DNA of 6,679 nt from Chloroflexota bacterium. Its GTDB lineage: Bacteria > Chloroflexota > Anaerolineae > Fen-1058. Numbering within the stretch: position 1 is the stretch's first letter; each line of letters begins with the position of its first letter. The translations under genes and the position numbers were made by a program. The stretch covers positions 1 to 6,679 of the forward strand of contig JACRBO010000264.1 of the NCBI GenBank assembly GCA_016219235.1, read 5' to 3'. A model generated the notes under the pieces. It was not told the origin of the DNA. It ran no database searches and was given only the letters and a program-made list of their open reading frames with translations. Shown here piece by piece: positions 1 to 6,176 of this stretch.

Positions 1-177
1 GCCCTTCCAGTCGCGCGAGGGCGGTTGCGACGAGTTGCGCGAGTTCGTCGGCGGCTTCTTCAGCGCCTCGATCTCGGCTTCCAACTGCCGCACGCGCTCG
101 ACCAACTGCAGCACCCGCGCGAGCAAGTCGGCCTGCGACAATTGCTTCAATTCGTCCGCCGTCGGGAGTGATGTCAT
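1..177 (-). CDS. IS66-family transposase (TnpC-like), N-terminal fragment cut by window edge
   Basis: On the minus strand an ATG at 177-175 opens 59 codons that run off the left edge. Residues 8-41 form a leucine- and charge-rich, coiled-coil-like stretch (DELKQLSQADLLARVLQL, then RVRQLEAEIEALKK). It is followed at 42-56 by PPTNSRNSSQPPSRD, close to the KKNSSNSSKPPSSD signature that ends the N-terminal region of single-ORF IS66-type transposases. In the family this segment precedes the zinc-binding and DDE catalytic domains, which would lie outside the window, so activity cannot be judged. No good Shine-Dalgarno precedes the ATG. The start was chosen because it is the first ATG after the presumed IS end and gives the usual length of coiled coil before the NSSNSS-like motif. 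The element seems to have landed in the GH10 gene on its right. The family call is fairly safe; the subgroup is not determined. Confidence 0.85.
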   Translation of the reverse strand, partial: MTSLPTADELKQLSQADLLARVLQLVERVRQLEAEIEALKKPPTNSRNSSQPPSRDWKG

Positions 178-233
178 GCCCGTTAGAACACTCAACTTTC
201 AAAAAAGTTTTCAAGAAAGTCGTGAATAGTTAC
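178..233 (-). mobile_element. Outer end of the IS66-like element (untranslated tip with presumed terminal inverted repeat)
   Basis: This AT-rich 56-bp stretch lies between the transposase start and the point where GH10 coding resumes. Read on the minus strand from 233 it begins GTAACTATTCACGACTTTCT; many IS66-family ends start with GTAA, so 233 is the likely outer base. It also contains an inverted repeat ACTTTC (195-200) / GAAAGT (215-220), a possible transposase-binding or hairpin site. IS66 elements usually make 8-bp target duplications; here the duplicate would be 234-241 (CCTGCAAT), but the other copy is outside the window. The exact boundary is inferred. Confidence 0.6.
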
Positions 234-1254
234 CCTGCAATTATTCAACCAGGCCACATTGCCTTTCTACTGGGGACGCTTCGAGCCGCAGCGCGGCCAG
301 CCGGACACCGAGCGCATCCTCAACACTGCTCGCTGGTATCAGGCGCAAGGCTGCCGCTTAAAAGGGCATCCGTTGTGCTGGCACACCCTCGCCCCCGATT
401 GGCTGTTACCGCTCGACAACCGATCCATTCTGCAAGCCCAGATCGCTCGCATTCAACGCGAGATGCCTGACTTCGCCGGGCTAATCGACATGTGGGATGT
501 GGTGAACGAAGCCGTCATCATGCCCATCTTCGATCGCTACGAGAACGGCCTCACGCGCATCTGTCAGGAACTGGGCCGCATCAAGTTGATCCGCACGATG
601 TTTGAAACGGCCCGCGCTGTCAATCCACGGGCGACCCTGCTTCTGAACGACTTCGATGTATCGCCGGCCTATGACATTCTGGTGGAAGGCTGTCTGGCCG
701 CCGGTATCCCCATCGACGTGATCGGCATCCAATCGCACATGCATCAGGGCTACTGGGGCGTCGAGCGGACGCAAGCCGTCCTCGATCGATTTACGCGCTT
801 CAACAAGCCCATTCACTTCAGCGAGAATACGCTGGTCTCCGGTCACCTCATGCCGCCGGAGATCGTCGATCTGAATGACTATCAGGTGAGCGACTGGCCC
901 AGCACGCCGGACGGCGAAGAACGCCAGGCGCGCGAAGTTGTCTTGCACTACAAGACTCTGATGGCGTATCCGCTGGTGGAGGGCATCACGTGGTGGGACT
1001 TATCCGACGGCGGCTGGCTCAATGCGCCCGCGGGTCTGCTGCGCAAAGATCACTCGCCCAAGCCCGCCTATGAAGCATTGCTGAAGTTGGTCAAAGGTGA
1101 ATGGTGGCTAAAACCGACAAAGATGACCACGGATGCCAACGGCCAATTCTCATTCACAGGTTTCCTGGGCGAGTATGAGATCGCGCTGGACAAGCACCAC
1201 GTTGCGTTCGATGTTAAGAATAAAGGCGAGGCACGCATCACGCTTGAGGTGTAA
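234..1254 (+). pseudogene. Endo-1,4-beta-xylanase-like GH10 protein, 5'-truncated by the IS66-like element
   Basis: GH10 enzymes hydrolyse internal beta-1,4-xylosidic bonds with retention. The family-like sequence starts right at the IS end as LQLFNQATLPFYWGRFEPQ and reads unbroken to TAA at 1252-1254. Numbering from the TTG at 259: the conserved KGHPLCWH is at 35-42, the acid/base Glu84 is in WDVVNEA (79-85), IGIQSHMH is at 155-162, the nucleophile Glu189 is in IHFSEN (185-190), and ITWWDLSDGGWL (243-254) precedes the KPAY helix (268-271). The two glutamates are 105 residues apart, as expected for the family. Residues about 281-331 form a small beta-rich extension beyond the barrel. Missing are strand 1 and helix 1 of the barrel and any signal or N-terminal domain: a TGA at 223-225 closes the frame upstream, and family similarity clearly precedes the TTG. 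Translation from TTG 259 would give an incomplete barrel, so I call it a disrupted gene. The lack of later frameshifts suggests a recent event. Confidence 0.85.
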
Positions 1255-1318
1255 GGGTGGCAACAATAAGCCCGACACATGATGTACGGACAGTTCCCAA
1301 ATCTACAAGTGTCATGCC
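1255..1318. other. Short spacer between the GH10 remnant and the DUF1801 gene
   Basis: Sixty-four bases with no convincing promoter, Shine-Dalgarno or terminator. The only structure is a weak GACAC (1274-1278) / GTGTC (1309-1313) inverted repeat with a 30-nt loop and no T-run. Confidence 0.4.
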
Positions 1319-1702
1319 ATGCAGCCCACCCGCGACATTGAACGTTATCTGGCTCACCTCGCGCCCGACCTGCGCGACATCGTGTTTGAGTTGCGCGGCA
1401 TCATCGCCGCCATCGCGCCCACGGCGACCGAGACGCTTCATCGCAAGGGCTTAACCTACTACCACGCCGAACGCGGCGGGCCAGTCAGCGCGGGCATCTG
1501 CCAGATCAACCTGCAAGCCGATCACATCCATGTGGCCTTCATCCATGGAGCGTTCCTGCCTGATCCCAAGGGTCTGCTGCGAGGCAAATCACAATACAAA
1601 CGGTACGTGAAGATTGAGTCCTTCGATCAAGCGCCGTGGGATGATCTACAGACGCTTATTCAAGCCTCGTCGGAGTTCGATCCGCGGTCGTTGGCGGGTT
1701 AA
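1319..1702 (+). CDS. DUF1801 / YdhG-like small protein (127 aa)
   Basis: This 127-residue protein matches the pattern of the DUF1801 (YdhG-like) family: an N-terminal helical part with RDIERYLAHLAPDLRDIV (5-22), a central beta segment (about 43-78), then GAFLPDPKGLLRGKSQYKRYVKI (77-99), which corresponds to the family's LPDP..LL.G....R.VKI block. Such proteins are small, cytoplasmic, single-domain and of unknown biochemical role; nothing here assigns a substrate. ATG 1319 is the only usable start, since an in-frame TGA at 1280-1282 blocks upstream extension; there is no clear Shine-Dalgarno. It sits 64 bp after the GH10 remnant on the same strand, so it may be co-transcribed with it, and its last 15 codons and stop overlap the convergent regulator gene. 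The family call is from recognised motifs, not a search. Confidence 0.75.
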   Translation: MQPTRDIERYLAHLAPDLRDIVFELRGIIAAIAPTATETLHRKGLTYYHAERGGPVSAGICQINLQADHIHVAFIHGAFLPDPKGLLRGKSQYKRYVKIESFDQAPWDDLQTLIQASSEFDPRSLAG

Positions 1703-4154
1703 GGGGCATGCGTTGAGGTCCTGTGCTCATTTCCCAGACAGAGTTTAGATCCCCGGTCGATTGCGCGCGCCCGATCTCCCACTCGGCGGCATAGCGCTCC
1801 TCACCCAACAGGACACGGACGATTGAGGCGAACTTTTCCGCCTCACTTCGATCCGCCGCTTCCAGCGTCCCGCCGGATTCGCTCATTAATCGATCGGCCA
1901 GGCCGAACAACTGCGCCGCTCGTTCCGCGGCGGTCACTGCATTAAGCGCCGCCTGGTAACACGCCAGGCTCATCACGCACGAGGCCACATTCACCGCATC
2001 GCCGATCTCGCGGAACAACGCTAAGCCTGTCAACAGGTGCAGATGTGCAGCGTCCAACTCGCCCGCAGCGATTTCAACTTGCGCCAGATTGGACAGCGCC
2101 ACGGCAATACTGCGTTGATGACCCGTCTGCTGCGCCAGCTGCAAACTGGCCTGATAGTGTTCGCGGCTGGCCGCAGTGTCGCCGGCCGCCCGCAGCGATT
2201 CGCCCAGCGCATTGTGGGCATAAGCCAGACCTTGCAGCTCGCCTTCACTTTCGTAGAGCTTCAACGCCTCGCGCTGATACTGCGTGGCGCGATCGTAATC
2301 GCTGCGATACATGGCCCGCGCGCCCAGCGCCGTCAGTGCGCCCGCGATGCCGCGGGCATCTTCCGCCCTTTCCCACAGACGCAGACTTCGCTCCAAATGC
2401 GCCGTCGCCAACGCCTCATCGCGCCGCACGGCGGCCAACGTCCCCGCGCCCCATTCGGCCTGTGCACGCAAGGCCAGGTGCGCTTTGGGATCACGCCGCG
2501 CTACTTGCAGCGCGCGCGTCGTCCACGTGTAGCCTTCGTTTAAGTAACAGCGATAGCGCCAGTATTTCCACAATGCCACACATAGCCGCAGGGCGATTTC
2601 AACTCGATCTGGATCACGATCGTCCTGAAGCGCCCAGGTCAATGCCCCACGAAAGTTGTCGCGGTCGTGTTCCAACCGATTGAGCCACTGCGCCTGATCG
2701 ATCCCCGTGAGTTCCGGCTCGATGCGCTCCGCCAGCAGTGTGAAGTAACTGGCATGCTGTTGTCGCGCCACAGCCTCAGCATCGCTCTGTGTCAGTCGTT
2801 CGGCCGCGAACTCTCGAATCGTTTCCAGCAGCCTGAAACGCAGGTCACCGTCGGGTTCCGGCTGCACTTGCACCAGGCTCTTCGCCAGCAGCGCGCTCAA
2901 CGTACCGATGGGATCGTCGACGACCTTGAGGGCTTGCACCGCCTCCGAGGTGAAGGTGCGCGCAAAGACGCTCAACGCGCGGAACAGCCGCTGTTCGATC
3001 GGGTCGAGTTGGCGATAACTCCACGCGATTGCTTCAGTCAGCGTGCGTTGTCGCGCCGCGCGATGCCGCACGCCGCGCATGGTCAACGGTTGATGATCGA
3101 TCAACCGCTGTAACAGATCCTGCGGGGTGAAGACCTGACTTTGCGCGGCAGCCAACTCGATCGCCAATGGCAGCCCGTCGAGGCGCGCACAGATCGCGGC
3201 GACGGCGGCGGCATTGGCCGACGTTAGTGAAAAGGTCGGTAGCACGGCGCGCGCCCGTTCAATGAACAACGCGATCGCGGGAAAACGCTGCAGGTCTTTC
3301 ACGGGCGGCAGACGATCGGGCAGCGGCAACGGCAGCGGCGCGACGCTGAACGTCTGCTCGCCGTAGACGTCCAACGCGCTGCGACTGGTCACGATCGCTT
3401 TCACCTGCGGCGCGGCCGAGAGGACTTCGGCAATAATGGGCGCGGCGTCGATGACTTGCTCGAAGTTGTCGATCACCAGCAGCGCCTGGCGATCGCGCAA
3501 GCCGTCGCGCAGCACCTGCACTTCATCGGCGGCGGGATCGATCGGGGCCGGTAAACCGATCGAGACGCGCAGGGCCGCCGCGACGAGTTGGTGATCGGCA
3601 AGCGCCGAAAGATCGATCCAGTATGCGCCATCGGCAAAGTGCGGTTGTCCATCGCGCGCCGCTTGCAGCGCCAGCCGCGTCTTGCCTACGCCCGGCGGGC
3701 CGAGCAACGTGATCAACCGCACGCCGGGATCGAGCAGCCACGCCTGCAACTGATCGCGGTCGCTGGTGCGGCCGATGAGGGGCAGCAAGGGAGCGGGGAG
3801 GTTGGAGGTTAGAGGCTGAAGCGGCGCGGTTGATTCGATGATTTCTTCGGCGATGACGGCGCGACGGGTGATGCGCGTCTGCACAGCCGATTCGCCGCGT
3901 GACGCGGCGGCAAGTTCCAACAGCCGCGTCGTCAGTCGCGGTTCATCTTGCAGATTCAACGCGGGGATGAATAACGCCGCCAGTGTTGTCAAATCGGGCA
4001 GGCGTTGTTCATTCTCCAGCAGCGAAATCTGCGGCACGCTGTAACCCACAGCGCTGCCCAGGTCGCGCTGCGTCAGTTGTGCCCGCTTGCGCAGATAGTG
4101 CAAGAATGGCCCAAAGGTCGTATAGGATTCGGCCAACTCGTGCGACGTGTTCAT
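1656..4154 (-). CDS. STAND-type regulator: XRE HTH + NB-ARC ATPase + TPR (832 aa)
   Basis: A large cytoplasmic signal-transducing ATPase of the AfsR/MalT-like STAND class. Residues about 14-65 are an XRE/Cro helix-turn-helix (LRKRAQLTQRDLGSAVG, then PQISLLENEQRLPD), giving DNA binding. The NB-ARC module follows: IGRTSD (127-132), Walker A GPPGVGKT (152-159), Walker B LLVIDNFE (225-232), sensor TSR (256-258) and GLPLAIELAAA (327-337). A winged-helix-like region starts near RQRTLTEAIAWSY (368-380). Residues about 560-760 are TPR-like helical pairs (ALTALGARAMYRSDYDRA, HNALGESLRAAGDTAAS, SNLAQVEIAAGELDAA), which in the family sense a ligand or partner. All nucleotide-binding motifs are intact. 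The start ATG (4154-4152) has no Shine-Dalgarno and may be leaderless. The last ~35 residues (from about 797) look unconserved and the gene end overlaps the DUF1801 gene. Its target is unknown; the divergent secreted genes are the positional candidates. Confidence 0.9.
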   Translation of the reverse strand: MNTSHELAESYTTFGPFLHYLRKRAQLTQRDLGSAVGYSVPQISLLENEQRLPDLTTLAALFIPALNLQDEPRLTTRLLELAAASRGESAVQTRITRRAVIAEEIIESTAPLQPLTSNLPAPLLPLIGRTSDRDQLQAWLLDPGVRLITLLGPPGVGKTRLALQAARDGQPHFADGAYWIDLSALADHQLVAAALRVSIGLPAPIDPAADEVQVLRDGLRDRQALLVIDNFEQVIDAAPIIAEVLSAAPQVKAIVTSRSALDVYGEQTFSVAPLPLPLPDRLPPVKDLQRFPAIALFIERARAVLPTFSLTSANAAAVAAICARLDGLPLAIELAAAQSQVFTPQDLLQRLIDHQPLTMRGVRHRAARQRTLTEAIAWSYRQLDPIEQRLFRALSVFARTFTSEAVQALKVVDDPIGTLSALLAKSLVQVQPEPDGDLRFRLLETIREFAAERLTQSDAEAVARQQHASYFTLLAERIEPELTGIDQAQWLNRLEHDRDNFRGALTWALQDDRDPDRVEIALRLCVALWKYWRYRCYLNEGYTWTTRALQVARRDPKAHLALRAQAEWGAGTLAAVRRDEALATAHLERSLRLWERAEDARGIAGALTALGARAMYRSDYDRATQYQREALKLYESEGELQGLAYAHNALGESLRAAGDTAASREHYQASLQLAQQTGHQRSIAVALSNLAQVEIAAGELDAAHLHLLTGLALFREIGDAVNVASCVMSLACYQAALNAVTAAERAAQLFGLADRLMSESGGTLEAADRSEAEKFASIVRVLLGEERYAAEWEIGRAQSTGDLNSVWEMSTGPQRMPLNPPTTADRTPTRLE

Positions 4155-4160
4155 GACATG

Positions 4161-4190
4161 ATTCTAACTGGAAGTTGTAAAAAAATGCAA
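4161..4190 (-). promoter_or_regulatory. Candidate promoter of the STAND regulator, possibly leaderless
   Basis: On the minus strand a TTGCAT (4190-4185) and a TAGAAT (4166-4161, one mismatch to TATAAT) are 18 bp apart. Transcription would begin near 4154, at or next to the ATG, which fits the missing Shine-Dalgarno. The -35 match is weak (3 of 6), so this is a prediction only. Confidence 0.4.
4175..4190. promoter_or_regulatory. Imperfect dyad in the divergent region, possible operator
   Basis: TTGTA-AAAAAA-TGCAA is an imperfect inverted repeat (TTGYA-N6-TGCAA) in the 97-bp space between the divergent genes, overlapping the candidate -35 of the regulator. It is placed where an XRE-type autoregulator could bind. 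It is short and A-rich, so chance is possible. Confidence 0.25.
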
Positions 4191-4236
4191 ACATTTGGCG
4201 CGGGGATAGGATACGATTGAGGCATAGGTTTGCTTC

Positions 4237-4243
4237 AGGGAGG
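4237..4243 (+). promoter_or_regulatory. Strong Shine-Dalgarno for the beta-helix gene
   Basis: AGGGAGG, 8 nt before ATG 4252, fixes the start of the beta-helix gene. The same heptamer at the same spacing precedes the next gene. Confidence 0.8.
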
Positions 4244-4251
4244 ATACTACC

Positions 4252-6132
4252 ATGCTGCGTATTCACCGTGGTCTATCGGTTGTGATCAGCGTTGCGTTGT
4301 TGACGTCGTTGTGGTTCGCGTCTGGCGCGACGCCCGTCCTCGCCAGCGGTCTGGTAGGCACCGGCACGCCAGCCAGCTGCACTGAGGCGGCCCTGGACGC
4401 CGCGCTGGCCGGCGGCGGAACCATCACCTTCAACTGCGGCGCAGCACCGCACACGATCCTGTCCAGCAGCGCCAAAGCCATTACGCTGGACACGACTCTT
4501 GACGGCGGCGGCACGATCACCCTCGACGGGCAGGACGGCGACCGCTTGTTCCTTGTCAGCAACGGCGCGGTGCTGACCCTGCGCAACATCGTGCTGACCA
4601 ACGGTTTTAGCAGCGGCAACGGCGGGGCGATCCACAATGGCTCGTCGGGCGCTGACACACCTGGCTCGGTCATCCTCGAGAACAGCGCCATTCGTGACAG
4701 CATTGCTGGCCAAAGCGGCGGAGCCATCGTCAGCACCGGGCCGCTCACCATCACCAACAGTTTGCTGGAGAATAATCAGGCCCTCAACGGTGGTGCGTTG
4801 TATCCCCGCTTTGCCGGTGCACGCACGACGATCATCAGCAGCACCTTGCGCTATAACCAGGCCAGCGACACGACCAACGGCTGGGGCGGCGCGATGCTGA
4901 TTTGGGATGGTGCAGCGGCGACGATTCAAGACAGCGACATTTTCAGCAACACCGCTCGCCAGGGCGGCGGCATCTACGCCTTCGCCAATTCATCTCTCAC
5001 ACTCAGCGGCGGCACCCTACACGACAACTCAGCCAACAACAGCGGAGGGGGTTTGCTGAATGCTGGCACAGCGACGTTGACGAGCGTTACCTTCAGTGGC
5101 AATTCGGCCCCCGGCGGCGGCGGGCTGTACAACAGCCACACGGCAATGCTGACCAACGTCACCCTTAGCGGCAACTCGGGCACCAGCGACGGCGGCGGTC
5201 TGTACAACGAGGGCACGGCGACGCTGACAGGCGGCGCCTTTAACGGCAATACTGCTGCGCGCAACGGTGGCGGGCTGTTTAATAGCGGTGTGGTAATGCA
5301 AAAAGGCGTCACCTTCAGCAGGAACTCGGCTAGTAAGGGGGGTGGACTATATAACGATGGTCCGTCGGCGACGCTGACGAGCGTTACCTTCAGCGGCAAC
5401 TCAGCAGGTGATTATGGTGGCGGGCTGTACATCGTCTCGGGCGCGGCGACACTGAACGACGTCACCTTCAACGGCAACGAGTCCAGTTACCTTGGCGGCG
5501 GTCTGTTCAACGACAGCCTGGGCACGGCGACGCTAGTCAACGTCACCTTCAGCGGCAATTCGGCTGCCACTAGCGGTGGCGGCTTGTTGAATAGCGGCAC
5601 AGCGACGCTGATTAACGTTACCGTCAGCCGCAACACCGCCTACTATGGCGGTGGCATCAACAACAGTTTCGGCAGGGTGGCGCTGTACAATGTCACCCTC
5701 AGCGGCAACTCGGCATCCAATCTCGGCGGCGGTATCTATAACTCTAGTAGTGCTACCGTGACGCTGAAAAACAGCCTTGTCGCCTACAGCTTGACCGGCG
5801 GCAATTGCGGCGGCGCGGCGCTCACCACCAACAATACGGACAAGTACAGCCTGTCCAGCGACAGCACCTGCGCGCTGGGCGGCCCCGGCAGCCAGAATAA
5901 TGTCGATCCGCTCCTCACGGCGCTGGGCAATTACGGCGGTTCGACTCAAGTCCACATGCTGAAAGCAGGCAGCCCGGCCATTGATGGCGTGTCAGGCAGC
6001 GATGCCACCGCGACCGATCAACGCGGCAAACCTCGACCCCAGGGCGGCGGCTACGACATCGGCGCGGTGGAACGGCAGCCCGACGATTCCGATCTCGCAC
6101 CACGGGTGTATCTGCCGCTGATAATCAAGTAG
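4252..6132 (+). CDS. Secreted right-handed beta-helix repeat protein with choice-of-anchor-Q-like end (626 aa)
   Basis: Residues 1-31 are a signal peptide: basic MLRIHRG, hydrophobic core 8-23, likely cleavage after VLA (29-31). An N-terminal cap (about 40-120) has Cys43 and Cys62. Then about 15 rungs follow, each with a GGA/GGG turn (starting at 124, 156, 180, 212, 238, 265, 288, 314, 339, 363, 389, 415, 442, 466, 492) and a strand like ATLTSVTFSGNSA, the Chlamydia-PMP/pectate-lyase-like pattern. Cys519 and Cys540 may pair. Residues about 546-606 (VDPLLTALGNYGGSTQVHML, AGSPAID, DQRG, YDIGAVE) match the choice-of-anchor-Q type C-terminus, and the chain ends in VYLPLIIK. No catalytic residues can be assigned, so adhesion or polysaccharide binding is more likely than a proven lyase. 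The strong Shine-Dalgarno and tandem TAG-TGA stops support the limits. The downstream secreted gene is 44 bp away and probably co-transcribed. Confidence 0.9.
   Translation: MLRIHRGLSVVISVALLTSLWFASGATPVLASGLVGTGTPASCTEAALDAALAGGGTITFNCGAAPHTILSSSAKAITLDTTLDGGGTITLDGQDGDRLFLVSNGAVLTLRNIVLTNGFSSGNGGAIHNGSSGADTPGSVILENSAIRDSIAGQSGGAIVSTGPLTITNSLLENNQALNGGALYPRFAGARTTIISSTLRYNQASDTTNGWGGAMLIWDGAAATIQDSDIFSNTARQGGGIYAFANSSLTLSGGTLHDNSANNSGGGLLNAGTATLTSVTFSGNSAPGGGGLYNSHTAMLTNVTLSGNSGTSDGGGLYNEGTATLTGGAFNGNTAARNGGGLFNSGVVMQKGVTFSRNSASKGGGLYNDGPSATLTSVTFSGNSAGDYGGGLYIVSGAATLNDVTFNGNESSYLGGGLFNDSLGTATLVNVTFSGNSAATSGGGLLNSGTATLINVTVSRNTAYYGGGINNSFGRVALYNVTLSGNSASNLGGGIYNSSSATVTLKNSLVAYSLTGGNCGGAALTTNNTDKYSLSSDSTCALGGPGSQNNVDPLLTALGNYGGSTQVHMLKAGSPAIDGVSGSDATATDQRGKPRPQGGGYDIGAVERQPDDSDLAPRVYLPLIIK
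5044..5760 (+). repeat. Tandem imperfect ~69-81-bp coding repeats (beta-helix rungs)
   Basis: The most regular part of the beta-helix gene consists of units of 23-27 codons starting with GGCGGCGG(G/T)-type glycine codons and containing a GCGACGCTGAC...ACCTTCAGCGGCAA block. Copies at 5071-5108 and 5368-5405 differ at only 4 of 38 bases by my count, and a related copy lies at 5527-5564. The unit length equals one helix rung. Confidence 0.8.
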
Positions 6133-6176
6133 TGACAGCAATGAAATGGACCTTGTCGTCTAGGGAGGAAACTATC
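6133..6176 (+). other. Short spacer between the two secreted-protein genes, carrying the second gene's leader
   Basis: A second in-frame stop (TGA 6133-6135) follows the TAG. No hairpin terminator or convincing promoter is visible, so transcription probably continues into the next gene. Confidence 0.45.
6162..6168 (+). promoter_or_regulatory. Strong Shine-Dalgarno for the LamG gene
   Basis: AGGGAGG with 8 nt to ATG 6177, identical in sequence and spacing to the site in front of the beta-helix gene. It decides this start. Confidence 0.8.

Noticed and set aside
35..470. Plus-strand frames at 35-229 and 168-470
   Set aside because: They run antisense to the transposase, across the IS tip, or out of frame over GH10; their protein sequences show no domain pattern.
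259..1254. Treating TTG 259 as the true start of a complete GH10 gene
   Set aside because: Family-like sequence (LQLFNQAT) extends upstream of it to the IS end, the barrel would lack its first strand and helix, and there is no ribosome-binding site.
1274..1313. Terminator hairpin after the GH10 remnant
   Set aside because: Only a 5-bp stem with a 30-nt loop and no T-run.
2037..3113. Several plus-strand open frames of 70-210 codons over the regulator gene
   Set aside because: They are antisense shadows of a high-GC gene, rich in Arg/Pro/Ala with no motif, while the minus frame shows intact NB-ARC and TPR signatures.
1656..4154. An anti-phage STAND (Avs-like) defence protein
   Set aside because: The N-terminal effector is an XRE DNA-binding domain, not a nuclease, TIR, protease or membrane effector, and no other defence genes are nearby; a transcription regulator fits better.
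5044..5760. CRISPR array or non-coding tandem repeat
   Set aside because: The repeats are imperfect, in frame, of varying length and encode beta-helix rungs; there are no unique spacers between identical repeats.
4263..5955. Minus-strand frames opposite the beta-helix gene, including repetitive Pro-rich ones
   Set aside because: Their repeats are just the complement of the Gly-rich rung codons, and no start signals were seen.
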